NCBI RefSeq assembly: GCF_000521465.1
Contig: NZ_BAVR01000027.1
Coordinates: 1 to 48,130 of the forward strand
DNA: 48,130 nt
Reading direction: 5' to 3'
Source of the DNA: Acetivibrio straminisolvens JCM 21531
GTDB taxonomy: Bacteria; Bacillota; Clostridia; Acetivibrionales; Acetivibrionaceae
Position numbers and translations under genes: made by a program. Under the pieces are notes generated by a model. The model saw only the letters and a list, made by a program, of their open reading frames with translations. It searched no databases and had not been told where the DNA came from. Shown here piece by piece: positions 36,317 to 45,398 of this stretch (the stretch's first letter is position 1; every line of letters starts with the position of its first letter).

Positions 36317-37108
36317 ATGATTAGATTTTGCAGCTTGTACAGCGGAAGCAGCGGCAACGCAGTTTTTCTGGCGGCCGGTAAGACTAAAATTTTGATTGAT
36401 GCGGGACTTAGCGGTAAAAAAATTACAGAAGCGCTTGTTTCAATTGGCGAAAAGCCCACGGAATTAAGCGCTATTTTAGTGTCCCATGAACACAGTGACC
36501 ATATTAGAGGTGCAGGCATAATTTCAAGAAAGTATGCCATTCCGATATATGCAAACGAAAATACATGGTCGGCTATGGAAAATCTCATAGGCCCTGTAAG
36601 TGTCAAGAACAAAATGTATTTTAACACGGGAAGAGAATTTGAAATAGGAAATGTGATTGTAAACCCCTTTCCCATACCCCATGATGCAGCGGAACCGGTG
36701 GGTTTTAACTTTTTTGTGGACAACAACAAGATTACAACAGCTACCGACATTGGACATATGAATAAAGAGCTTCTGGAATGTATTGAAGGAAGCGACCTTT
36801 TGCTTATAGAATCAAACCACGACATAGAAATGTTAAAGGTAGGGCCATACCCATGGCACCTCAAGAAGAGAATACTGGGGGATAGAGGGCATCTGTCCAA
36901 TGAAATGGCAGGCAAGGTGGTGGCACATCTTGCTGAGAAGGGAACCAGGTGTTTTTTGTTGGGGCACTTAAGCAAGGAGAACAATTTCCCCGAGCTGGCT
37001 TATGAGACTGTGCGCAACATACTGAAAGAGAAGAATATAGATATAGAAAGGGATATAAGGCTTTCTGTAGCTTTAAGGGACAGAGCCGGCAAGGTAGTGG
37101 AAATTTGA
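36317..37108 (+). CDS. walJ: WalJ (YycJ) metallo-beta-lactamase-fold hydrolase
   Basis: A cytoplasmic MBL-fold protein of 263 residues. The metal motif SHEHSDHIRGAG (HxHxDH) lies at about residues 56-67; NPFPIPHDAAEPVGF, ATDIGHM and ESNHDIEML supply the other ligands. YycJ/WalJ is a conserved companion of WalRK, with nuclease activity reported for some homologues and a link to cell-division and replication coordination. The start MIRFCSLYSGSSGNAVFLAA is the family's. It follows murA by 30 bp and precedes rlmH by 19 bp. Confidence 0.93.
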   Translation: MIRFCSLYSGSSGNAVFLAAGKTKILIDAGLSGKKITEALVSIGEKPTELSAILVSHEHSDHIRGAGIISRKYAIPIYANENTWSAMENLIGPVSVKNKMYFNTGREFEIGNVIVNPFPIPHDAAEPVGFNFFVDNNKITTATDIGHMNKELLECIEGSDLLLIESNHDIEMLKVGPYPWHLKKRILGDRGHLSNEMAGKVVAHLAEKGTRCFLLGHLSKENNFPELAYETVRNILKEKNIDIERDIRLSVALRDRAGKVVEI

Positions 37109-37127
37109 AGCGGAGTAGCGTGAAGGC

Positions 37128-37600
37128 ATGAAAATCACAATAATTGCAGTGGGAAAGATAAAGGAAAAGTATTTAAGAGAGGGTATAAACGAGTACAGCA
37201 AAAGGCTTTCCAGGTTTTGCAGCCTGGAAATAATTGAAGTTGATGACGAGCAGGCACCGGATAACCTTAGCAGCATGCAGGAGGAACAGGTTAAAAAGCG
37301 CGAGGCCGAAAGGATTGTTAAGAGGCTGAAAGAAGGCTCCACTCTTATTGTCTTGGACGTTGCGGCAGCAAACTGAGTTCTGAGGAATTGGCCCGCAAGA
37401 TAGAGACATTTTTCATTTCAGGCAAATCCCATATCACTTTTGTAATCGGAGGGTCTTTGGGGATAGACAAAGAGCTTCTTAATATGGCTCATTTTAGGCT
37501 TTCCCTTTCGAATATGACATTTCCGCATCAGTTAACAAGACTGATACTTCTTGAACAGTTGTATAGAATGTTTAAAATTACCGGCTCAATAAAACAATAG
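37128..37600 (+). CDS. rlmH: 23S rRNA pseudouridine-1915 N3-methyltransferase RlmH (frameshifted; unusual C-terminus)
   Basis: RlmH is a small SPOUT methyltransferase that acts on assembled 70S ribosomes. MKITIIAVGKIKEKYLREGI and EYSKRLSRFCSLEIIEV start the protein; then comes a break at about 37370-37373. One added base joins LDVAAAK to LSSEELARKIE, followed by ITFVIGGSLGIDKELLNMAH with the SAM-binding GGSLG loop and the MTFPHQLTRLILLEQLYRMF knot helix. The repaired protein has about 157 residues. The end is odd: it finishes FKITGSIKQ instead of the family's conserved PYHK tail, which contributes to catalysis, and no other frame supplies it. The restriction island starts 90 bp later. Confidence 0.88.
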
Positions 37601-37689
37601 AATATCTAATTCTCGGACATTTGTGATAAAATATTAATAAGTGAGACATCCATGATTCGGATTTAAGAATTGGGAATGGGGTGGTATTG

Positions 37690-40065
37690 GTGAATAAAAA
37701 AGATTTGTCTGAAAGAGATATATGCTCTAAATACATAACCCCCTCTTTGATAAATGCAGGATGGGATTTGGAAAGACAAATTAGGGAAGAAGTAACCTTT
37801 ACTGACGGAAGAATTATAGTTAGAAAGAAAATGGTTACAAGAGGAGAGAGAAAAAGAGCGGACTATATACTGTATTATAAGTCAAATCTACCTCTTGCTG
37901 TTATAGAGGCAAAAGATAATAAGCATTTCGTTGGAGCCGGTATGCAGCAGGCATTGGAATATGCCCGGATACTGGATATTCCTTTTGTGTATTCGAGCAA
38001 CGGAGATGCATTTTTAGAACATGACAGAACTATTCAAGAAGGTAAAAAAGAAAGAGAGATACCCCTTGACCAATTCCCGTTTCCGGAACAGCTTTGGGAA
38101 AGATATAAAAAAGCAAAAGGATTTAATCAAGAGGAAGAAGAAATTGTCACACAGGAATACTATTTTGAACAAGACGGAAAAACTCCAAGATATTATCAGC
38201 GTATTGCCATAAATAGAACGATAGAGGCCATTGCAAAAGGACAGAAACGTATTTTGCTTGTCATGGCTACCGGTACGGGGAAAACTTATACAGCCTTTCA
38301 AATAATCTATAGGCTTTGGAAGTCCAGAGCGAAAAAGAGAATTTTGTTTCTGGCCGATAGGAATATACTGGTAGACCAGACTATGGCCAATGATTTTAAA
38401 TATTTTGGCGATAAAATGACCAAAATCACCAATAGAAAAATAGATAAAGCCCATGAAATATATCTGGCTCTGTATCAAGGAATTTCAGGTACAGAGGAGT
38501 TTAAAAACGTTTACAAGCAATTTTCCCAGGACTTCTTTGATTTAGTCATCATTGATGAGTGCCACAGGGGAAGTGCCAAAGAAGATTCTGCATGGAGAGA
38601 AATATTGGAATACTTTCATCCGGCTACTCAAATAGGGCTTACGGCCACTCCAAAGGAAACAAAGGATGTTTCTAATATAGAATACTTCGGTGAACCTATT
38701 TACACCTATTCATTAAAACAGGGGATCGAAGACGGTTTTCTTGCTCCATACAAGGTAATCAGAGTATTGCTGGACAGAGATGCTGAAGGGTATAGGCCGG
38801 AGAAAGGAAAGAGGGACAAGTACGGATTTGAAATTGAAGATAGAGAATACAATATAAAGGACTATGACAAAAACTTAGTTCTTGAAAAGAGAACAGAGGC
38901 TGTTGCCAAAAAAGTATCGGATTATCTTAAGAATAACAATTCAAGGTTTGCAAAGTCCATATTCTTCTGTGTAGACATTGAGCATGCCGAAAGAATGAGG
39001 CAGGCACTTGTCAATGAAAATTCAGACTTGGTAGTGGAGAATTCCAAATATGTTATGAGAATCACTGGGGATAACGAAGAAGGCAAGGCGGAATTGGACA
39101 ACTTTATAGACCCTGCAAGTAAATACCCCGTTTTAGTTACAACCAGCAAGTTAATGACTACAGGCGTAGACGCCCAGACTTGTCAGTTTATAATTTTAGA
39201 TGCTAATATAAATAGTATGATTGAATTCAAGCAGATTATTGGGAGAGGCACAAGAATAAGAGAGGATTACGGAAAGCAATATTTTACCATCATTGACTTT
39301 AGAGGGGTTACCAAATTATTTGCAGATCCGGACTTTGATGGAGACCCTGTGATTGTTAAAACTACTAATGGAGATATTCCTGTTGAAGAGGATGAAGAGG
39401 TTTCAGGCGGTGAAGGGGAATTCGAGGGAGAACACGAACCTGAAACAGGCAATGGAGAAGGTTTTCCTCCGGAAATTCCGGGCGGGGGGAGTATTAGTGA
39501 AACTCCGGCCAAGTACTATGTAAATGATGTTCCTGTAAAAGTAATACATGAAAGAGTTTATTACTATGACAAAGATGGTAAGCTAATAACCGAAACACTG
39601 ATGGCTTATACCAAGAAAAACATTAGAAATGAATTTAAAACTTTGGATGAGTTCCTGGCAAAATGGAAAGAAACAGAGAGAAAAGAAGCCATTATAAAAG
39701 AATTGGAAGAGCGGGGAATACTTTTAGAGGAACTGAAAGATGAAGTGGGCAAAGATTTAGACCCCTTTGATTTAATTTGTCATGTAGCCTTTGATATGCC
39801 CCCTCTCACAAGGCAAGAAAGAGCAAATAATGTAAAGAAGCGAAACTACTTTACAAAGTATGGGGAAAGCGCAAGGGAGGTCTTGGAGGCACTTTTGGAA
39901 AAGTACGCTGATGAAGGAATTGAGAATATAGAAAACTTAGAAATACTTAAAGTGCCGGAGTTTAAAAAGTTCGGTTCGCCAATTGAAATAGTTAAAAGGT
40001 TTGGAGGAAAGAAGAAATATCTGGAAGCAATAAAAGAGTTACAAGAGGAAATATACACTGCTTAA
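37690..40065 (+). CDS. hsdR: Type I restriction enzyme, endonuclease/translocase subunit HsdR
   Basis: The N-terminal nuclease domain carries a PD-ExK core ([20 protein letters not shown] then AKDNKH). The superfamily 2 motor follows with [20 protein letters not shown] (Walker A), [11 protein letters not shown] (DECH), [10 protein letters not shown] and [14 protein letters not shown] (motif VI). A Glu/Gly-rich flexible linker at about residues 575-610 precedes the EcoEI-type C-terminal domain. HsdR cleaves unmodified DNA after ATP-driven translocation, in a complex with HsdM and HsdS. It is about 791 residues from GTG 37690; an earlier in-frame GTG at 37681 is possible. Its frame is free of indels, unlike many neighbours. 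Confidence 0.93.
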   Translation: MNKKDLSERDICSKYITPSLINAGWDLERQIREEVTFTDGRIIVRKKMVTRGERKRADYILYYKSNLPLAVIEAKDNKHFVGAGMQQALEYARILDIPFVYSSNGDAFLEHDRTIQEGKKEREIPLDQFPFPEQLWERYKKAKGFNQEEEEIVTQEYYFEQDGKTPRYYQRIAINRTIEAIAKGQKRILLVMATGTGKTYTAFQIIYRLWKSRAKKRILFLADRNILVDQTMANDFKYFGDKMTKITNRKIDKAHEIYLALYQGISGTEEFKNVYKQFSQDFFDLVIIDECHRGSAKEDSAWREILEYFHPATQIGLTATPKETKDVSNIEYFGEPIYTYSLKQGIEDGFLAPYKVIRVLLDRDAEGYRPEKGKRDKYGFEIEDREYNIKDYDKNLVLEKRTEAVAKKVSDYLKNNNSRFAKSIFFCVDIEHAERMRQALVNENSDLVVENSKYVMRITGDNEEGKAELDNFIDPASKYPVLVTTSKLMTTGVDAQTCQFIILDANINSMIEFKQIIGRGTRIREDYGKQYFTIIDFRGVTKLFADPDFDGDPVIVKTTNGDIPVEEDEEVSGGEGEFEGEHEPETGNGEGFPPEIPGGGSISETPAKYYVNDVPVKVIHERVYYYDKDGKLITETLMAYTKKNIRNEFKTLDEFLAKWKETERKEAIIKELEERGILLEELKDEVGKDLDPFDLICHVAFDMPPLTRQERANNVKKRNYFTKYGESAREVLEALLEKYADEGIENIENLEILKVPEFKKFGSPIEIVKRFGGKKKYLEAIKELQEEIYTA

Positions 40066-40087
40066 GAATTAGAAAGGTGATGGATAA

Positions 40088-41509
40088 ATGTCGATATCTG
40101 TGACTATTAAAGCTGTTCAGGATATTATGCGCCAAGATGCCGGCGTAGATGGAGATGCACAAAGGATATCACAACTTGTTTGGATGATATTTTTGAAAGT
40201 ATTTGATGCAAAGGAAGAAGAATGGGAACTGATTGATGACGACTATACCCCTATTATTCCGGAAGGGTTGCGCTGGAGAGATTGGGCTGCGGATGATGAG
40301 GGTATTACAGGTGATGAACTTTTAGACTTTGTAAACAATAAACTTTTTAAAGAGCTAAAAGAAATGGAATTGGATGAAAACAGCAATCCAAGAGCTTTTA
40401 TTGTAAAGGCTGTTTTTGAGGATTCTTATAATTATATGAAGTCCGGAACCCTAATGAGGCAGGTAATCAATAAATTAAATGAAATAGACTTTACAACTCA
40501 AAAGGACAGGCATCTATTTAATGATATCTATGAAAGCATATTAAGGGATTTGCAAAGTGCGGGAAATGCAGGAGAATACTATACTCCAAGGGCCGTAACT
40601 CAATTCATGGTGGACATGGTTAATCCGCAATTGGGAGAAAAGGTTTTGGACTTTGCCTGCGGGACGGGCGGATTTTTAGTATGCGCCTTAGAGCATTTGA
40701 AGAAGCAAGTAAAGAATATTGATGATGAAAAAACATTACAGGAAACAATACTGGGTATTGAAAAAAAGCCTTTACCTTATATGTTGGCAGTAACCAATTT
40801 GATTTTGCATGATATAGATAGTCCCAAAATAAGACATGATAACTCCTTGACCCGTAATGTAAGGGATTATAGGCCAATAGATAAGGTGGATATTATTGTG
40901 ACTAATCCACCCTTTGGAGGTATTGAGGAAGATGGTATACAAGTAAATTTTCCGCAGCAATTTCAGACAAAGGAAACTGCTGACCTTTTTATGGTGTTAT
41001 TAATGTATTTATTAAAGGATACGGGAAGAGCGGCAATTGTATTGCCTGACGGATTTCTCTTCGGTGAAGGTGTAAAGACTACAATTAAAGAGAAGTTGCT
41101 TGAGGAGTTTAATCTTCATACAATAGTGAGACTTCCTAATGGGGTATTTGCACCCTATACGGATATAAATACCAATCTTTTGTTTATGGAAAAAGGAAAA
41201 TCCACGAAAGAGATTTGGTTCTTTGAGCATCCACTGCCGGAAGGATATAAGAAGTATACAAAGACAAAGCCAGTAAAATATGAAGAATTTGAACTGGAAA
41301 AACAGTGGTGGAATAACAGAGAAGAGAATGAATATGCTTGGAAGGTTGGTATTGAGGAAATAAAGAGCAGGAATTATAATCTAGATATAAAGAATCCAAA
41401 TAATAAGGGAGCCGAGGTTGAATTAACTAAAGATGAAATTATAAATAGAATTGAATCAAATTTAGCGAAAGCACATGAATTACTAAATCTTATAAAAAGG
41501 AGTTTTTAG
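40088..41509 (+). CDS. hsdM: Type I DNA adenine methyltransferase subunit HsdM
   Basis: The N-terminal HsdM_N region begins VTIKAVQDIMRQDAGVDGDA. The N6-adenine methyltransferase domain follows with EYYTPRAVTQFMVDMVNP, the SAM-binding motif VLDFACGTGGFLVCALEH and the catalytic NPPFGG (motif IV). The 473-residue length is usual. Two HsdM and one HsdS make the modification enzyme; HsdR adds cleavage. It starts 22 bp after hsdR, behind GAAAGGTGAT, and ends one base before hsdS. Confidence 0.95.
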   Translation: MSISVTIKAVQDIMRQDAGVDGDAQRISQLVWMIFLKVFDAKEEEWELIDDDYTPIIPEGLRWRDWAADDEGITGDELLDFVNNKLFKELKEMELDENSNPRAFIVKAVFEDSYNYMKSGTLMRQVINKLNEIDFTTQKDRHLFNDIYESILRDLQSAGNAGEYYTPRAVTQFMVDMVNPQLGEKVLDFACGTGGFLVCALEHLKKQVKNIDDEKTLQETILGIEKKPLPYMLAVTNLILHDIDSPKIRHDNSLTRNVRDYRPIDKVDIIVTNPPFGGIEEDGIQVNFPQQFQTKETADLFMVLLMYLLKDTGRAAIVLPDGFLFGEGVKTTIKEKLLEEFNLHTIVRLPNGVFAPYTDINTNLLFMEKGKSTKEIWFFEHPLPEGYKKYTKTKPVKYEEFELEKQWWNNREENEYAWKVGIEEIKSRNYNLDIKNPNNKGAEVELTKDEIINRIESNLAKAHELLNLIKRSF

Positions 41510-41510
41510 A

Positions 41511-42827
41511 ATGAGTTGGAAAGAAGTTACAATAGGCTCCTTTTTGAAAGAAAGACCTGACAAAATAAAGCCTGATCAAGCAAATTCTTTAGGCCTAAAG
41601 CGAATTGAAAAGATAGATTTTTCGGGTAATATATATCTTTTAGAGAATACGAGCACAAAAACCAATATGATTATAGTTAAACCGGGAGATTTGGTAATAT
41701 CAGGGATTAATGTTGCAAAAGGAGCATTGGCAGTATATGAAGGAACAGAAGATGTATTGGCTACAATACATTATTCTTCTTACGAATTTGATAAATCTAT
41801 TATTGATATTGAATATTTAAAATGGTTTCTTACAAGTAATAAATTTATGAATGTTTTAAAGGAACAAGTTGGAGGGGGAATAAAAACAGAATTAAAACCA
41901 AAGAAGTTTCTGCCTCTAAAAATTAAGTTGCCTGATATTAATTTGCAAACAGAAATAGCAAAAAGAATTAATAATGTTTCTAATGAAATTGAATTACTAA
42001 AAGTAACAAATGAAAAAAATTATGAATTGATATCAAAACTTCGCCAAGCTATTCTTCAAGAAGCTGTACAGGGTAAACTCGTACCACAAGACCCTAATGA
42101 TGAGCCAGCAAATGTTCTTTTAGAAAAAATAAAAGAAGAAAAAGAAAGGTTGATAAAGAAAGGCAAGATCAATAAAGAAAAGCCTCTGCCACCTATTACA
42201 GGAGATGAGATTCCCTATGAATTACCTAAGGGGTGGGAGTGGGTTAGATTGGGATGTATCGTAAATGTGAAATCAAGTAAGAGAATTTATGAGAGTGACT
42301 ATAAAGCTTCTGGAATACCTTTTTTTCGTTCTAAAGAAATTGGAGAATTATCTCAAGGTAAGAATATTAGCTCAGAATATTATATATCTATTGATAAGTA
42401 TAAAGAAATAAAGGATAAATATGGAACTCCTTTGAAAGGAGACTTATTATTAACCTCTGTGGGAAGTATCGGTAACACATGGATTTCTGATGGGAGAGAA
42501 TTTTACTATAAAGATGGTAATGTAACTCAAATCGACAATAACAAGTTTTTAGATATGAAATATATTCAAAATTTCATAAAAAGCCCGTTATTTTTTAAGC
42601 AGGTAAACAGTTCTGTTTCCGGTACTGCTTATAATGCGCTTACAATCATAAAAATTAAAAACCTTATTTTTCCTTTGCCTCCGCTAAATGAGCAAAAACG
42701 CATTGTAGAAAAAGTAGATCATTTAATGGACTTGTGTGATAAACTAGAAAAGAACATTGAAGAGTCTAAAAAAGACAGCGAACTTTTAATGCAATCTGTT
42801 TTACATGAAGCATTTAACGAAGTATAA
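41511..42827 (+). CDS. hsdS: Type I specificity subunit HsdS
   Basis: HsdS has two target-recognition domains, each reading one half of a bipartite DNA site, separated by helical spacers. The first TRD spans about residues 1-155 and ends with LPDINLQTEIAKRINNVSNE. The central conserved region reads KLRQAILQEAVQGKLVPQDP then NVLLEKIKEEKERL. The second TRD begins PKGWEWVRLGCIVNVK and ends with FPLPPLNEQKRIVEKVDHLM. At 438 residues it is full length. AAAAGGAG precedes the ATG, and the 1-bp gap from hsdM implies coupling. The target sequence cannot be read from the protein. Confidence 0.93.
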   Translation: MSWKEVTIGSFLKERPDKIKPDQANSLGLKRIEKIDFSGNIYLLENTSTKTNMIIVKPGDLVISGINVAKGALAVYEGTEDVLATIHYSSYEFDKSIIDIEYLKWFLTSNKFMNVLKEQVGGGIKTELKPKKFLPLKIKLPDINLQTEIAKRINNVSNEIELLKVTNEKNYELISKLRQAILQEAVQGKLVPQDPNDEPANVLLEKIKEEKERLIKKGKINKEKPLPPITGDEIPYELPKGWEWVRLGCIVNVKSSKRIYESDYKASGIPFFRSKEIGELSQGKNISSEYYISIDKYKEIKDKYGTPLKGDLLLTSVGSIGNTWISDGREFYYKDGNVTQIDNNKFLDMKYIQNFIKSPLFFKQVNSSVSGTAYNALTIIKIKNLIFPLPPLNEQKRIVEKVDHLMDLCDKLEKNIEESKKDSELLMQSVLHEAFNEV

Positions 42828-42832
42828 CAAAA

Positions 42833-42858
42833 AGACTTTCAGGTTAATCTGAAAGTCT
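42833..42858 (+). terminator. Terminator after hsdS
   Basis: AGACTTTCAG/CTGAAAGTCT, a perfect 10-bp stem with a GTTAAT loop followed by CCTTTTC, lies 6 bp after the hsdS stop. Confidence 0.75.
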
Positions 42859-42955
42859 CCTTTTCACAGCATAACTAAATGCAAAATATTAGTGAGCCTA
42901 CATTAAAAAAGTATACTTTTGCACACTTTTACTTAAACAATCTAACTAGGGTTAT

Positions 42956-43528
42956 TTAGTCAAATAACCTTAAATACATTGGAATACAATCCTCAGTATA
43001 TTCGCTGTATAAAGGGATATATTTTTCTAAAGTTTCAAAACCATTTCTCTTGTAAAATTTAAATCCCTCTTTTGTAGAATATAATACTATCATTTGAATT
43101 CCTAATATATTAAGTGAATAATTATATATATCGCCAATTAAAGAACCTAAAATCATATCACTCAAAATTTTATCGCCAAATTCTTCGCTATGATATACAT
43201 AATCTTGATACACCTTGCTGACTGCAAACATCTTGATTTCTATAGCAGGAAATCCACGAATTTTCAATTCATCAATAGAATTCTTTTCTTTAATATCTTT
43301 AGTTTCCGAATAAATTATAGATGTAGCTGCTAATGTATAATATGCAATTAATTTATCTTTTTTATCATTTAATACTAAATAGGTAACCCCTTTACCTGAA
43401 TTCATATCATTTAAAGCATCTTCTCTAATATATCTATCGATTTCATCATTACCGCAACGAAAATCGGTCAAGATATTTAAATAATCTTCACTTAGTAAGG
43501 AGATAGTATAAGGTAATTTTTTAAGCAT
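42956..43528 (-). CDS. GNAT acetyltransferase, TacT/AtaT toxin-like
   Basis: A 190-residue GNAT with the layout of type II toxin acetyltransferases: FRCGNDEIDRYIREDALNDM near the N-terminus (the C-G-N..ID..I pattern), LIAYYTLAATSI for the core strand, IKMFAVSKVYQ before the acetyl-CoA loop region FGDKILSDMILG, and FKFYKRNGFETL at the end. Toxins of this kind acetylate charged tRNAs and block translation. The acetyl-CoA loop is less classical than usual (no clear RxxGxG/A). A small ORF overlaps its start upstream on the same strand, the usual antitoxin place. The ATG at 43528 has AAGGGAT 6 bp away. It may instead be a metabolic GNAT. Confidence 0.7.
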   Translation of the reverse strand: MLKKLPYTISLLSEDYLNILTDFRCGNDEIDRYIREDALNDMNSGKGVTYLVLNDKKDKLIAYYTLAATSIIYSETKDIKEKNSIDELKIRGFPAIEIKMFAVSKVYQDYVYHSEEFGDKILSDMILGSLIGDIYNYSLNILGIQMIVLYSTKEGFKFYKRNGFETLEKYIPLYSEYTEDCIPMYLRLFD

Positions 43529-43700
43529 CATTATCCCTTATGCAACCTGTATTTTCTCTTCTAAACATTGAAGATAATTTTCTGCATTCAGATAAAAATT
43601 CAGGCTTTATGATGTTTTTTTTACTATCTTCTAAAAACTCATTTGATTTATCTTTATCAATAATAATAGCTCTATCACAAGGTCTGGTTAACAATGCCAT
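43521..43700 (-). CDS. Small protein upstream of the GNAT (candidate antitoxin)
   Basis: A 59-residue ORF beginning MALLTRPCDRAIIIDKDKSN and ending in a charged tail. The start is well supported by GGAGAGGAGG upstream; a longer in-frame ORF back to 43814 lacks a comparable site. Its 3' end overlaps the GNAT start by 8 bp, as in toxin-antitoxin operons. The N-terminal CDRAIIID piece could be a single strand and KDKSNEFLEDSKK a helix, loosely similar to a ribbon-helix-helix, but I do not recognise a known antitoxin family. The gap at 43701-44061 otherwise holds only an extended -10 element for the next gene on the plus strand. Confidence 0.6.
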   Translation of the reverse strand: MALLTRPCDRAIIIDKDKSNEFLEDSKKNIIKPEFLSECRKLSSMFRRENTGCIRDNDA

Positions 43701-44015
43701 ATTGTTACCTCCTCTCCTAAATACCCCTTTAAATTGCTTGGATAATTGGAAATTCTTGTCCATATTATACCACCTCTGATTAAAACATTCAACTAATATA
43801 TTATGTTTAATCAAAGGTTTTAATACATTTGATGAATAATTTTACCATATAAATTATGACACATTATTGCTACTTAACATTATTATATCATGCTGAATTA
43901 CCAATATCAATTCTTATACTCATCCAATGCAAAAAAATGGTAGTTGGCTATTTGATCTTATCCTTATATCAACAATGAATATTTCTTAATACTTTTTCTA
44001 ATAGTTACTAAAAAG

Positions 44016-44024
44016 TGATATAAT
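44016..44024 (+). promoter_or_regulatory. Extended -10 promoter of the second RlmH-like gene
   Basis: TGATATAAT with TATAAT at 44019-44024 lies 38 bp before the ATG. The -35 region (TTCTAA) is weak. Confidence 0.45.
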
Positions 44025-44061
44025 TATTCCGATAATCTACGCTACTGATAAGGATGAGAAT

Positions 44062-44454
44062 ATGAAAATTAGAATTATTAATACTGAGAAGATAAAAGAC
44101 AAATATGTAAAAGATGCTGTGCAAGAATACACTAAGCGTTTAAGCGCATACTGCAAAATAGAATATGTAGAAACAAAAAATCCGGCAAAAGAAATATCCG
44201 ATAAAACGTATGTGATTAAACTTAATAAAAACGGTGAACAACTTTCCTCAGAACAATTGGCGGAAAAAATTGAGCAGTTGGGAGTAAGCAGTAAAAGTCA
44301 TATTACTATATTTTTAGGCGACGATGATATTGAAGCTGACTTTGAATTATCCATTTCTAAAATGGATATTGATATAAACATATTATTGATAATTATATGT
44401 GAGCAGATTTACAGGGCTTACCGTATTATCAACAATGCTCCATATCACAAATAA
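44062..44454 (+). CDS. Short RlmH-like SPOUT protein
   Basis: A 130-residue protein clearly related to RlmH: MKIRIINTEKIKDKYVKDAV, EYTKRLSAYCKIEYVETK, GEQLSSEQLAEKIEQLGV and the C-terminal IICEQIYRAYRIINNAPYHK with the conserved PYHK tail. It differs in two ways. The region between residues 40 and 60 is about 25 residues shorter than in RlmH, and the SAM-binding VIGGSxG loop is replaced by TIFLGDDDIE, so SAM binding is doubtful. The helix that normally reads MTFPHQLxRLILLEQ is also changed (MDIDINILLIIICEQ). It is either a degenerate paralogue or a partner of the rlmH at 37.1 kb. Confidence 0.85.
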   Translation: MKIRIINTEKIKDKYVKDAVQEYTKRLSAYCKIEYVETKNPAKEISDKTYVIKLNKNGEQLSSEQLAEKIEQLGVSSKSHITIFLGDDDIEADFELSISKMDIDINILLIIICEQIYRAYRIINNAPYHK

Positions 44455-44515
44455 AGCGGTGCCTCAAGACTAAATGTTATATCATCATAACATGGTATCA
44501 CACATTTTTTGAATA

Positions 44516-44570
44516 TGATATAATAGAAAGTACAGCAAATGATAACAGGATAATTTTCCTGTTATTTTTT
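44516..44570 (+). promoter_or_regulatory. Extended -10 promoter followed at once by a terminator hairpin
   Basis: TGATATAAT (TATAAT at 44519-44524) is followed 17 bp later by ATAACAGGA/TCCTGTTAT (44542-44550 and 44557-44565), a 9-bp stem with a T tract. A transcript from this promoter would end after about 40 nt unless the hairpin is bypassed. This could be an attenuator for the YdcF-like gene at 44643 or the end of the rlmH-like transcript. Confidence 0.45.
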
Positions 44571-44642
44571 AGTCATGTATTCGGCAATGTATGATGAGCT
44601 ATATACAAATAAACAGGCCGAGATTGAAAGAGGTTGGATATA

Positions 44643-45398
44643 ATGCTGTATCTGGTTAAATTCTTTTATCAGACTTTTTTGCTCCCTCCGGGGTGTATAA
44701 TTTTACTGCTGGCATTAGCTTCGTTTTGGCAGTATAGAAAGAAAACCCAAAAGTATACGAAGTTTTTTGTTATCATAGCCGTAATACTTTATGTGGTTTC
44801 TACTCCTATAATATGCGATAATTTAATCTGGTCCCTGGAGGGAAAATTCAAACCGCCTTCAGAACCAAACGGTGATGTTATTATTATGCTGGGGGGAGGA
44901 GCCTATGCGGATACTCCAAATGTAAATGGAAAGGGTCATCTTTCAAGCATAGCGTCAAATAGGCTGTTGACCTGTATACAGCTTTATCATAAACTGGATG
45001 TTCCTATAATTATTTCAGGGGGACAGATTCCCGGCCACACAAATTCTGAGGCTGAAATTGCAAAGAATATTTTGCTGGGATTGGGTATTCCCGAGGAAAA
45101 GATAATTGTTGAAAATAGGAGTTTAAATACTACTCAAAATGCAATTTATACAAAGGAGCTGATTGAAAAACACGGTTTTAATGAGCCGATACTGGTAACA
45201 TCGGCATTTCACATGGAAAGAGCTGTAAGGCAATTCAGAAAAAATGAGGTGAATGTCACTCCCTATCCTACCGATTTTCAAACAAACAGCATAAGAAGAG
45301 TTACTTTTATGGATTTTGTTCCGTCAGCGGAAGCCTTACAAAAGTTTTATTTTTCCGTCAAAGAGTATGTTGGAATAGTTGCTTCAAAGTGGTATTAA
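44643..45398 (+). CDS. YdcF/SanA-like DUF218 membrane protein
   Basis: A 251-residue protein with two hydrophobic helices (about residues 10-27 and 38-58) followed by a DUF218 domain: DVIIMLGGGAYADTPNVNGK, LSSIASNRLLTCIQLYHKLD, VPIIISGGQIPGHTNSEAEI, IIVENRSLNTTQNAIYTKEL and ILVTSAFHMERAVRQFRKNE. The family includes ElyC and SanA, linked to envelope integrity and lipid-carrier supply; the reaction is not established. The ATG at 44643 is preferred because AAAGAGG lies 10 bp upstream; a TTG at 44634 is too close to it. Confidence 0.85.
   Translation: MLYLVKFFYQTFLLPPGCIILLLALASFWQYRKKTQKYTKFFVIIAVILYVVSTPIICDNLIWSLEGKFKPPSEPNGDVIIMLGGGAYADTPNVNGKGHLSSIASNRLLTCIQLYHKLDVPIIISGGQIPGHTNSEAEIAKNILLGLGIPEEKIIVENRSLNTTQNAIYTKELIEKHGFNEPILVTSAFHMERAVRQFRKNEVNVTPYPTDFQTNSIRRVTFMDFVPSAEALQKFYFSVKEYVGIVASKWY

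Noticed and set aside
36229..36984. Minus-strand ORF of 251 codons over walJ
   Set aside because: The plus strand encodes an unmistakable MBL-fold protein with HxHxDH. The antisense frame has no supporting signals.
37560..37680. A further frameshift hiding the PYHK tail of rlmH
   Set aside because: All three frames after the knot helix were read; none encodes PYHK or a close variant.
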